Of a stretch of 6,055 nucleotides of DNA, positions 1 through 5,785 are shown in pieces. Made by a program: the position numbers and the translations under genes. Source of the stretch: Chloroflexota bacterium. GTDB taxonomy: Bacteria > Chloroflexota > Anaerolineae > 4572-78. Under the pieces are notes generated by a model. The model saw only the letters and a list, made by a program, of their open reading frames with translations. It was not told the origin of the DNA and did not search any database. Location: NCBI GenBank assembly GCA_024278015.1, contig JAJRUC010000288.1:1-6055 (forward strand). The letters are read 5' to 3'. Numbering within the stretch: the first letter of the stretch is position 1; each line of letters begins with the position of its first letter.

Positions 1-1
1 A

Positions 2-1534
2 GACGGCTACCGGATAAGCAACGATGCGCTTAAACGCTCTGCCGCCGTGTTCGAGGCCCAAACCTACCCCACCAATCGGGATTTTTTTGGCAGCGAATGG
101 ACCCCCGGCGTGGATAACGACCCGCATTTAAGCATCTATCTGGGCAATGTGCCGGGCGTGGCCGGCTATTACGCCTCGTTGAATGAATATTCGCAAGCGG
201 TGAACCCCTACAGCAACGAGCGCGAAATGTTCTTCATCAACCTGGCCGCCATTCAACCCGGCAGCGCAGACTTTGACGGGGTGCTGGCTCATGAATTTCA
301 GCATATGATTCACTGGTATCAAGACCGCAACGAGGCCACCTGGGTGAACGAAGGCTTAAGCGAACTGGCCTCGCACTTGAACGGCTACGATGCCGGCAAC
401 GCCCGCTACCAGTATCTGGCCCAACCCGATTTACAATTGAACGCCTGGGGCGAAACGCCGGCCCAGGCCGTTCCGCACTACGGCAACAGCTTCCTGTTTA
501 TGGCCTGGTTTCTGGAACGCTTCGGCGAAGAAACCCTGAAGCGGGTTGTCGCCAACCCGGCCAACGATATTGCCGGCTTTGAGCAGGTTTTGCAGCAACT
601 TGACGACGCGCCCACCTTTGATGACGTTTTCGCCGATTTCATCATCGCCAATTATTTGAACGACCCCGCCCTGGCCGACGGCCGCTGGGGGTATCGGGAC
701 GTGAGTTTGCAGCAACCGCAAATTGACCGGAAAATCACCAGCCTGCCCGCCTCCGCCGAAACCACCGTCCACCAGTACGGGGTTGATTATATTTATGTAG
801 AAACCGAAGGGCCGACCGTCTTCACGTTTTCCGGCGATACGCAAACGCAAGTGGTCAGCAATCAGGCCCGCAGCGGCCGGTACCAGTGGTACAGCAATCG
901 CGGCGACGACAGCGACGCCACCCTGACCCGGCGCGTTGATTTGCGGGCTGTTAAGGCGGCCACGTTGCGCTATTGGGTGTGGTTCGATATTGAAAAAGAC
1001 TGGGATTACGCCTATCTGGAAGTCTCAACCGATAATGGAGTTAGTTGGGAAATTCTGCCCACCGCCTACAGCAGCGATTCAAATCCCGCCGGCAACGCCT
1101 ACGGCCCCGGCTACACCGGCCGGTCAGAGGGTTGGCTGCCGGAAGAAATTGACCTGTCAGCCTACGCCGGCCAGGAAATTCTGGTGCGCTTTGAATACAT
1201 CACCGATGACGCCATCAGCAACCCCGGCCTGACGATAGATGACATTGCCGTTCCGGAAATCGGCTTTTTTGATGATGCGGAAACCCCCGACCCCGCATGG
1301 CAGGCCGAGGGTTTTGTGCGCATCGACAATATTTTGCCCCAACAGTTTACGGTACAAGCCATAACCCTGAGCGACCCGCCCCGCGTTTTGCGCCTGCCGC
1401 TGGATGAAAACAACGCCGGGCAATTTACGCTGAAAAATTCGCCGGGTGAGCCGGTGGTGCTGGTTATCAGCGCCCAGGCGCCCCTCACCACCGAAACAGC
1501 CCCCTACCAATACCGCCTGACCCTTGCCCGGTAA
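2..1534 (+). CDS. Secreted zinc metalloprotease with immune-inhibitor-A-like MAM domain (5'-partial)
   Basis: The reading frame is open to the left window edge, so the true start and any signal peptide lie outside; the GTG at 47 is an internal valine (codons before it read smoothly as ...DALKRSAAV). About 510 residues are visible. The zinc site is HEFQH at 290-304, followed after 15 residues by WVNEGLSE, whose Glu (350-352) is the likely third ligand. This is a gluzincin layout resembling peptidase family M30 (hyicolysin-like) more than classical M6. After the catalytic part comes a beta-rich domain at about 850-1261 with the signature RYQWYSNRGDDSDATLTR, WVWFDIEKDWDYAYLEVS and LTIDDIAVPE, matching the MAM-like domain of immune inhibitor A proteases. 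The last roughly 90 residues look like another beta domain. The expected role is an extracellular or surface protease; its substrate cannot be read from sequence. It converges on the chemoreceptor gene, with the stops 3 bp apart. Confidence is high for a metalloprotease and moderate for the exact peptidase family. Confidence 0.85.
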   Translation, partial: DGYRISNDALKRSAAVFEAQTYPTNRDFFGSEWTPGVDNDPHLSIYLGNVPGVAGYYASLNEYSQAVNPYSNEREMFFINLAAIQPGSADFDGVLAHEFQHMIHWYQDRNEATWVNEGLSELASHLNGYDAGNARYQYLAQPDLQLNAWGETPAQAVPHYGNSFLFMAWFLERFGEETLKRVVANPANDIAGFEQVLQQLDDAPTFDDVFADFIIANYLNDPALADGRWGYRDVSLQQPQIDRKITSLPASAETTVHQYGVDYIYVETEGPTVFTFSGDTQTQVVSNQARSGRYQWYSNRGDDSDATLTRRVDLRAVKAATLRYWVWFDIEKDWDYAYLEVSTDNGVSWEILPTAYSSDSNPAGNAYGPGYTGRSEGWLPEEIDLSAYAGQEILVRFEYITDDAISNPGLTIDDIAVPEIGFFDDAETPDPAWQAEGFVRIDNILPQQFTVQAITLSDPPRVLRLPLDENNAGQFTLKNSPGEPVVLVISAQAPLTTETAPYQYRLTLAR

Positions 1535-1537
1535 TTT

Positions 1538-4309
1538 TTATTGCTTCACCAGCCATTCGAAGGCGTCGTCTCTGGTTTTAAAGGCCGGGAGATTTCTGCC
1601 GGTAACGCGATTGACGGTGTTCAACACCAGCGAAACCACGCCGGCAGCGCCCACCACGCTGCCGGCTTTAACGTAGGCCTTGTTTTCGGCGGCAAAGGTG
1701 GTAATGGTATTGACGACCTGCCGGTTAAATCGAATGTCGGTGGCATCAAAGACCGCCAGCACCGATTTCGGCGGCCGGCTGCGGATAATTTCTTTGGCAT
1801 GGGCCAACGCTTCGTCAAATTCCGGGCCGGGCTTCAGGCCGCTGAAGTCTTCAATCAAAATATCGCGGCCCTGATATGTCACAAAATAAACACGCCCGTT
1901 GCGCCGACTCTCATCTGTCTCCGGCGATGTGGCCTCATTTACCGGGCCGGCTTCCTCAACCGCCGCCTGTCTGTCCTCCTCCGAAATCGTGAACCGGGCC
2001 ATTAATTGCTGCAAATTGGCGGCCATATCAGATAATTCATCGGCTTCCGTCCGCACCTCGGCAATCCGGGCGCTCATTTCCTGGGTGGCGGCGCTCACTT
2101 CCTGAGTGGCGGCGCTGTTTTCTTCGGTCACGGCGGCGATATTCTCAATGCCGTCCGTCACTTCGGCGGCGCCGGCGGCCATTTCTTCGGTGGAAGCGGT
2201 GTTCTCTTCCACCACCGCCGAAACAGTTTCCATAGCGTTCACCAGTTCAGTGGAAGCGGCATTGATTGTCTGCACCCCTGCCGCTGTTTTTTCGGCGGCC
2301 TGCTTAACCACCTCAATTGCCTGCAAAATATTTTCCAGGGCCGCGCCGGCTTTGTCAGCCAGGTTTACCCCCGCTTCCACCTCCAGCGAGCCTTCACTCA
2401 TAGCTTGCACCGCTTCAGTCACGGTGCGCTGGATGCTTTTTATCAGGCCGGTAATTTCGTCGGTGGCCGCGGCTGATTTTTCGGCCAGTTTGCGCACTTC
2501 GTCGGCTACTACGGCAAAGCCTTTGCCATGTTCCCCGGCCCGGGCCGCTTCGATGGCCGCATTGAGGGCCAGTAAATTGGTTTGAGAAGCGATTTCATCT
2601 ATAGTGGTGACGATGGCGCTAATCTGGTTGGAGCGCCGGCCCATTTCCTGCACCTTTTGCGCCGAAAAGCCAACCTTTGCCTTGATTTTTTGCAAGCCGA
2701 CAATCGCCTGCTCAACGCTTTCGGCCCCAACTTGCGCCACCTGGGCCGTTTCAACGGAACTGGCCGCGCCGGTCCGGGAATTGGCAAAGACTTTTTCAGC
2801 CGTATCGCTGATTTCCGCCGTCATTTCAGCGGCTCTGGTTATGGCAGCGGCCTGCTCATTCGCCCCCAGAGCCACGCCCTGAACAGCCCGGTTGACCTGC
2901 TGCACAACAGAAAGGGTGGCGGCGGCATCTTCAGATTGTCGGGCGGCCCCTGCGGTAATTTGCTGCATAGTGGCCGTCACCTGCCCAGAGGCATCGCCCA
3001 CCTGGTTGGCGCTGGCCTGCAATTTACTGGAGGTGGCATCCACCAGCCGGGCGTTCTCCAGCACATCGCCCACCAAATTACGCAAATTAACCGTCATTTG
3101 GGCAAAGGCATCCCCCATTTCTTGCAGATTAGCCACCATGATATTGAAGGTTTTCGCCATTTGACCAATCTCGTCTTTGGTATCAATCTCAACCGGCATG
3201 GTAATAACCGACAGTCGGCGGCTTAAATCGCCTTCGGCCAGCGCCCGCAGTTCTTTGGTCAGGTTTTTCATATCGACGGTGGCGATGAGGGTAGCCATGC
3301 GGGTAATTTCTGCCAACGGGCGGACGATGCTGCGGGTAATGGTCCCTCCCATGATAAAAGCAACAACCAACCCCACCGCCGAGACAATTGCCAGAATCAG
3401 TTGAATACGCAAAACCAGAGTCTGGGTGGCTTCTTTACGCGCCTGAAAATCAGCCCGTAAAGAAGCAGACAATTGCACAGCCCGCTCCATCATCCGGTCA
3501 TCCAGTACTTTCAACCGGGTATCAATGTACATATTCTGCATCTTGTAATCGCGCCGCAGGCCTGTAAAATTATTATAATAAATGTCGATAAAGTCTTTGG
3601 CTTCCTGAAGCGTCTTCTGACGTTCCGGCGAAGCGTTTATCGTCTCTAACGTAGTCTGCATCGTATCAAAATCTTTAGACAAGCTCCTGTAATGGCGGTC
3701 AAACTCATCCATCCACTGTTCGTCGCCCTTTTGCAAATATTGAACTTCGCTCAAGCGCATCATCAAAAATTTTCTGGTGATGCTGCCGGCGTGGTAAGAC
3801 AGGATGCCGCCGTCAGTTTCAAAAGCCGCGGCCCGCAATGTTTCCAGCCGTTGTTCGGCCCGCGTCGTTTCCCCCATCAATACAGAACGTTGAATTTTCA
3901 ACCTTTCAACAATCAGTTCGGCTATTTGGGAAAATGTAGCGCCGTATATTTGCGCGTCTTTCTTGATGTCGGCCACCAGTTTCATCCGGTCGCGGTCTGT
4001 CATTGATTGTTTGGCGGTTTCAAGGGATGACTGTAATTTTTCGTATTCCGTTTGATACGACTTCATATCCTGGGGGTTTTGGCCCCGAATATAACGGTCG
4101 GCGTAATAGCGGGTTAAGCTCACTTCAGCGACAATATCATCGGCCAGATGCTGGTTCTCTGCCAGCCGGTCTGCCAGGTCTGTGACCGTAACATCGATGG
4201 TACGCAAATAAAAGACAGACAATCCGCTAACGACCAGGGTTATAGCCAAAATAAAAAAGTACCCCGCGCCAATTTTGACGCCAACTTTTATATTATTAAA
4301 GTACCGCAT
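1538..4309 (-). CDS. Methyl-accepting chemotaxis protein with C-terminal STAS/SEC14-like domain
   Basis: This is a transmembrane chemoreceptor of 923 residues that should signal through CheW/CheA. ATG at 4309 is chosen because GGAG lies 8 nt upstream; the in-frame GTG at 4354 has no such site. Order of parts: TM1 about 14-35; an all-helical extracytoplasmic sensor about 36-297, in size and texture like helical bimodular (HBM) or four-helix sensors; TM2 about 298-321; HAMP about 322-395 with an extra 15 residues between the proline (331) and the GDL motif (360); long coiled-coil arms about 400-775; and the conserved hairpin tip at about 571-615 (DEIASQTNLLALNAAIEAAR, then GKGFAVVADEVRKLAEKS). 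An acidic linker (about 776-804) leads to a 119-residue C-terminal module (805-923) with the alternating beta/alpha pattern of STAS/SEC14-like proteins, ending FKTRDDAFEWLVKQ. No CheR/CheB-docking pentapeptide is present at the C-terminus. Ligand unknown. The MCP call is certain; the C-terminal family is a confident pattern match but unverified. Confidence 0.95.
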   Translation of the reverse strand: MRYFNNIKVGVKIGAGYFFILAITLVVSGLSVFYLRTIDVTVTDLADRLAENQHLADDIVAEVSLTRYYADRYIRGQNPQDMKSYQTEYEKLQSSLETAKQSMTDRDRMKLVADIKKDAQIYGATFSQIAELIVERLKIQRSVLMGETTRAEQRLETLRAAAFETDGGILSYHAGSITRKFLMMRLSEVQYLQKGDEQWMDEFDRHYRSLSKDFDTMQTTLETINASPERQKTLQEAKDFIDIYYNNFTGLRRDYKMQNMYIDTRLKVLDDRMMERAVQLSASLRADFQARKEATQTLVLRIQLILAIVSAVGLVVAFIMGGTITRSIVRPLAEITRMATLIATVDMKNLTKELRALAEGDLSRRLSVITMPVEIDTKDEIGQMAKTFNIMVANLQEMGDAFAQMTVNLRNLVGDVLENARLVDATSSKLQASANQVGDASGQVTATMQQITAGAARQSEDAAATLSVVQQVNRAVQGVALGANEQAAAITRAAEMTAEISDTAEKVFANSRTGAASSVETAQVAQVGAESVEQAIVGLQKIKAKVGFSAQKVQEMGRRSNQISAIVTTIDEIASQTNLLALNAAIEAARAGEHGKGFAVVADEVRKLAEKSAAATDEITGLIKSIQRTVTEAVQAMSEGSLEVEAGVNLADKAGAALENILQAIEVVKQAAEKTAAGVQTINAASTELVNAMETVSAVVEENTASTEEMAAGAAEVTDGIENIAAVTEENSAATQEVSAATQEMSARIAEVRTEADELSDMAANLQQLMARFTISEEDRQAAVEEAGPVNEATSPETDESRRNGRVYFVTYQGRDILIEDFSGLKPGPEFDEALAHAKEIIRSRPPKSVLAVFDATDIRFNRQVVNTITTFAAENKAYVKAGSVVGAAGVVSLVLNTVNRVTGRNLPAFKTRDDAFEWLVKQ

Positions 4310-4317
4310 AAATTTAT

Positions 4318-4323
4318 CTCCAC
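4318..4323 (-). promoter_or_regulatory. Ribosome binding site of the chemoreceptor gene
   Basis: On the minus strand, GTGGAG is followed by 8 nt (ATAAATTT) and then ATG CGG TAC. The spacing is ideal and decides the start at 4309 over the GTG 45 nt further upstream. The lipoprotein gene uses the same GGAG core and the same 8-nt spacing. Confidence 0.8.
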
Positions 4324-4395
4324 TTTTGGCTTTATTTATCACTATCAGGGTCACGAAGTAAACCCGGCGCTTCGGTTTCTGCGGTATTGCCCGCC

Positions 4396-4418
4396 GCTGA
4401 AGGGATCGAACCTTCAGC
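4396..4418 (-). repeat. 8-bp perfect hairpin with a tRNA-like T-loop
   Basis: The stem GCTGAAGG/CCTTCAGC encloses the 7-nt loop TTCGATC on the minus strand. The loop and its closing G-C pair fit the T-arm consensus of tRNAs. The flanking bases do not supply the rest of a tRNA, so this is listed as a stand-alone structural element in the receptor leader, possibly a tRNA-derived remnant or a T-loop module of a structured RNA. Confidence 0.5.
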
Positions 4419-4533
4419 TTCCGGCAGAGTGGGTTTCACCCCCTGTTCCAGCCCAGCGGACAACACCGCAGAAAATCTGACAGATATACTGCTACTATCG
4501 GCAGAAATTTATTTTTCTCCATAAAGAATACGT

Positions 4534-4568
4534 AAAAAAAATCCGGAAGTTTGTTACACTTCCGGATT
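4534..4568 (-). terminator. Intrinsic terminator of the FGE-like lipoprotein gene
   Basis: The minus strand reads a perfect 11-bp stem AATCCGGAAGT / ACTTCCGGATT with a 7-nt loop, followed directly by a run of T (the A-run at 4534-4541 on the plus strand). It starts 42 bp after the TAA of the lipoprotein gene. It should insulate that gene from the chemoreceptor downstream, so the two are probably not co-transcribed. Confidence 0.9.
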
Positions 4569-4610
4569 CTACTTGCGGCTGTTTCGGATGGCCCGGCTTG
4601 CCGGGTGATT

Positions 4611-5600
4611 TTACCGGGCGTCTCTGACACAGCGGAAGCCGACGTCATCGTTGGCGGTGATGGCGGGGTCGGCGGCGTTGCGGTTGAAGGTGGTCACTTG
4701 CTGCGGTTCTTCAAACCATGCCCCCCCCCGGGTTACGCGGAAACGCTCGCCGTAATAGGGGTTATCGTCGCTGCTGCCTTCGTAGGCTTTGAACCAGGTG
4801 GCGGTCCATTCCCACACGTTGCCGCCAATATCTTCTACCCCGTAGGGGCTGGCCCCGCCGGGGAAGCTGCCCACGGCGGTAGTGCCGCGCAGGGCGGTAT
4901 CTTTAACGTTGGCCATATCGCCGCTGAATGTTTCGCCCCAGGGGTAGGTGCGGCCGTCGTCGCCACGCGCCGCTTTTTCCCATTCTTCTTCGGTGGGCAG
5001 GCGTTTGCCGGCCCACTCACAAAAGGCCACGGCATCGTCCCAGGTAACTTTCACTACCGGATGATTGCCTTTGCCTTCAGTGTAGCGTCGCCAACCCTGG
5101 CCGCCGTCTTGTTCCGCGCTGGTCACATAGCCGGTATCGGCCACAAACAGGGCAAAATCATCGTTGGTCACTTCAAATTTGTCAATTTCAAAAGCGGGCA
5201 AATCGACAGTGCGGGCGGGCGCATCTTCGGGGTCTCCGCTATCCGAACCCATTGTAAACGGCCCGGCGGGGATGAGAACCACTTCCACATCCAGTTTGGG
5301 GGCCGGTTCCGGGGTGGGGTCTGGCTCGACGGTGGCGGCATTGGTATCAGTTTGGGCCGTCTCGGTGGTGGCTTCCGGGGTGGGGGTGGGCGGCGCGGGC
5401 GTGGGCGATGGTTTGGGCGTAGGCGTGGCGGGAGCCGCTTTGGGTGTGGGCGTGGCTAAAGTAATTTGAGTAGGCGTGGGGCCGCTCCCTCCGTTATTCT
5501 GGGCGTCTCCGCCGGTTTTGCCTTGAGACCCGGACGAGCCGCATGCTGCCAGACCAACGACCAATACAATCAGCAAAAGCATATAGATGATGCGTTTCAT
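4611..5600 (-). CDS. Lipoprotein with FGE/SUMF1-type domain lacking the catalytic cysteines
   Basis: The protein has 329 residues. The start at 5600 is supported by GAAGGAG 8 nt upstream; an in-frame TTG at 5681 lies inside the promoter and is rejected. It begins with a lipoprotein signal peptide (MKRIIYMLLL, hydrophobic core) and lipobox LAAC, giving a lipidated Cys20. Residues 21-105 form a low-complexity linker rich in Thr-Pro and Pro-Thr, which would hold the globular part away from the membrane. Residues about 106-326 are a formylglycine-generating-enzyme-like (FGE-sulfatase, PF03781 type) domain with the family landmarks IPAGPFTMGS (110-119), EVTN (143-146), RLPTEEEWEKAAR (200-212), YPWG, GGNVWEWT (259-266), RGGAWF (291-296) and DVGFRC (319-324). 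True FGEs carry a reactive Cys pair just after the RGG motif; here FEEPQQVTTFNR follows and contains none. The only cysteines are 20, 194 and 324. Sulfatase activation is therefore unlikely; a binding or unrelated role on the cell surface is inferred. No sulfatase gene is adjacent. Confidence 0.9.
   Translation of the reverse strand: MKRIIYMLLLIVLVVGLAACGSSGSQGKTGGDAQNNGGSGPTPTQITLATPTPKAAPATPTPKPSPTPAPPTPTPEATTETAQTDTNAATVEPDPTPEPAPKLDVEVVLIPAGPFTMGSDSGDPEDAPARTVDLPAFEIDKFEVTNDDFALFVADTGYVTSAEQDGGQGWRRYTEGKGNHPVVKVTWDDAVAFCEWAGKRLPTEEEWEKAARGDDGRTYPWGETFSGDMANVKDTALRGTTAVGSFPGGASPYGVEDIGGNVWEWTATWFKAYEGSSDDNPYYGERFRVTRGGAWFEEPQQVTTFNRNAADPAITANDDVGFRCVRDAR
5377..5405 (+). repeat. G-quadruplex-type motif inside the Thr/Pro linker coding region
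   Basis: Five runs of at least three G are separated by loops of 1, 1, 6 and 3 nt on the plus strand, which is the template strand of the lipoprotein gene. The tract arises from proline and threonine codons of the PTP-rich linker (about residues 66-76), so it may be a by-product of that amino-acid composition. Confidence 0.5.
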
Positions 5601-5608
5601 TCTGTTTT

Positions 5609-5615
5609 CTCCTTC
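5609..5615 (-). promoter_or_regulatory. Ribosome binding site of the FGE-like lipoprotein gene
   Basis: GAAGGAG on the minus strand, 8 nt (AAAACAGA) before ATG AAA CGC. This near-ideal Shine-Dalgarno site fixes the start at 5600 and places the lipoprotein signal peptide exactly at the N-terminus. Confidence 0.85.
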
Positions 5616-5653
5616 TTCAAATAAGGTGCGTCTATTTCTGTCTGTAACCGATG

Positions 5654-5681
5654 AGTATAGCACGGTTGGCAGTTTAGTCAA
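5654..5681 (-). promoter_or_regulatory. Sigma-70-type promoter for the FGE-like lipoprotein gene
   Basis: On the minus strand TTGACT (-35, 5681-5676) and TATACT (-10, 5659-5654) each match consensus at five of six positions and are separated by 16 bp. The -10 box is preceded by TGC, an extended -10 element. Transcription would begin near 5647, giving a leader of about 45 nt. This makes the lipoprotein gene independent of the upstream kinase gene. Confidence 0.75.
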
Positions 5682-5696
5682 TCAGTTGAGTTTTTT

Positions 5697-5745
5697 CCGG
5701 CAATTCAAAATTCAAAACGTAAAGGGCAAAATTTTGAATTGCCGG
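5697..5745. repeat. 16-bp perfect inverted repeat in A/T-rich repeat element
   Basis: Left arm CCGGCAATTCAAAATT (5697-5712) and right arm AATTTTGAATTGCCGG (5730-5745) are exact reverse complements around a 17-nt loop. It lies 6 bp beyond the stop codon of the kinase gene and 15 bp upstream of the -35 box of the lipoprotein gene. On the minus strand the stem is followed by A rather than T, so it is not a classical intrinsic terminator for the kinase gene, although it could still end or protect its transcript. The AATTCAAAATT word is typical of interspersed repeats in some bacterial genomes; copy number cannot be judged from this window. Confidence 0.8.
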
Positions 5746-5785
5746 CCTTTTTCATTTTGCCTTTTGCATTTTTAATTTTTCCGCC
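5746..5785. repeat. A/T-rich repeat tract overlapping the kinase 3' end
   Basis: The plus strand here runs through words such as TTTTTCATTTTGCC, TTTTGCA and TTTTTAATTTTT, continuous in style with the adjacent inverted repeat. It supplies the stop codon and last nine or so codons of the GHMP kinase gene. Its composition contrasts sharply with the GC-rich sequence starting at 5786. Confidence 0.55.

Larger units (their letters stand above)
4310..4533 (-). promoter_or_regulatory. Hairpin-rich non-coding leader upstream of the chemoreceptor
   Basis: About 220 bp lie between the terminator of the lipoprotein gene and the receptor start, with no convincing gene. Read on the minus strand it contains a chain of short stem-loops: CTGC/GCAG (4504-4489), the palindrome ATCTGTCAGAT (4485-4475), GCGG-TGTTGT-CCGC (4469-4456), a perfect 8-bp hairpin GCTGAAGG-TTCGATC-CCTTCAGC (4418-4396), GCGG-GCAATA-CCGC (4394-4381) and AAACC/GGTTT (4378-4360). 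The promoter must lie in the AT-rich part at about 4485-4533, but I could not place -35/-10 boxes with confidence. The structure suggests a 5' untranslated region with possible RNA-level control. It does not match a riboswitch class I can recognise. Confidence 0.4.

Noticed and set aside
2106..3226. Long plus-strand open frames opposite the chemoreceptor
   Set aside because: They are antisense to a certain MCP coding region and read as Ala/Ser-rich or Gly-rich mirror translations without recognisable motifs.
4310..4354. Earlier GTG start for the chemoreceptor (adds 15 residues)
   Set aside because: No Shine-Dalgarno sequence upstream of the GTG, whereas the ATG at 4309 has GGAG at 8 nt and begins a typical MCP N-terminus just before TM1.
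4381..4470. Possible tRNA gene on the minus strand, suggested by GAAGG-TTCGATC-CCTTC
   Set aside because: Only the T-arm is tRNA-like. The upstream GTCCGCT pairs with AGCGGCG at only five of seven positions, and no D-arm or anticodon arm with U33 can be built in the intervening 39 nt.
4436..4648. 70-codon open frame on the minus strand
   Set aside because: It overlaps the end of the lipoprotein gene, runs straight through the strong terminator hairpin and has no protein-like pattern or RBS.
4551..5459. 302-codon open frame on the plus strand, antisense to the lipoprotein
   Set aside because: Glycine-rich, low-complexity translation that mirrors the Pro/Thr-rich coding strand; no domain, no RBS. 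It is a shadow frame.
5601..5681. Earlier TTG start for the lipoprotein (adds 27 residues)
   Set aside because: It would overlap the promoter, lacks an RBS, and would bury the lipoprotein signal peptide behind a charged extension.
5697..5751. Plus-strand intrinsic terminator (inverted repeat followed by TTTTT)
   Set aside because: No plus-strand gene lies upstream for it to serve, and the T-run is separated from the stem by CC. The repeat-element explanation fits better.
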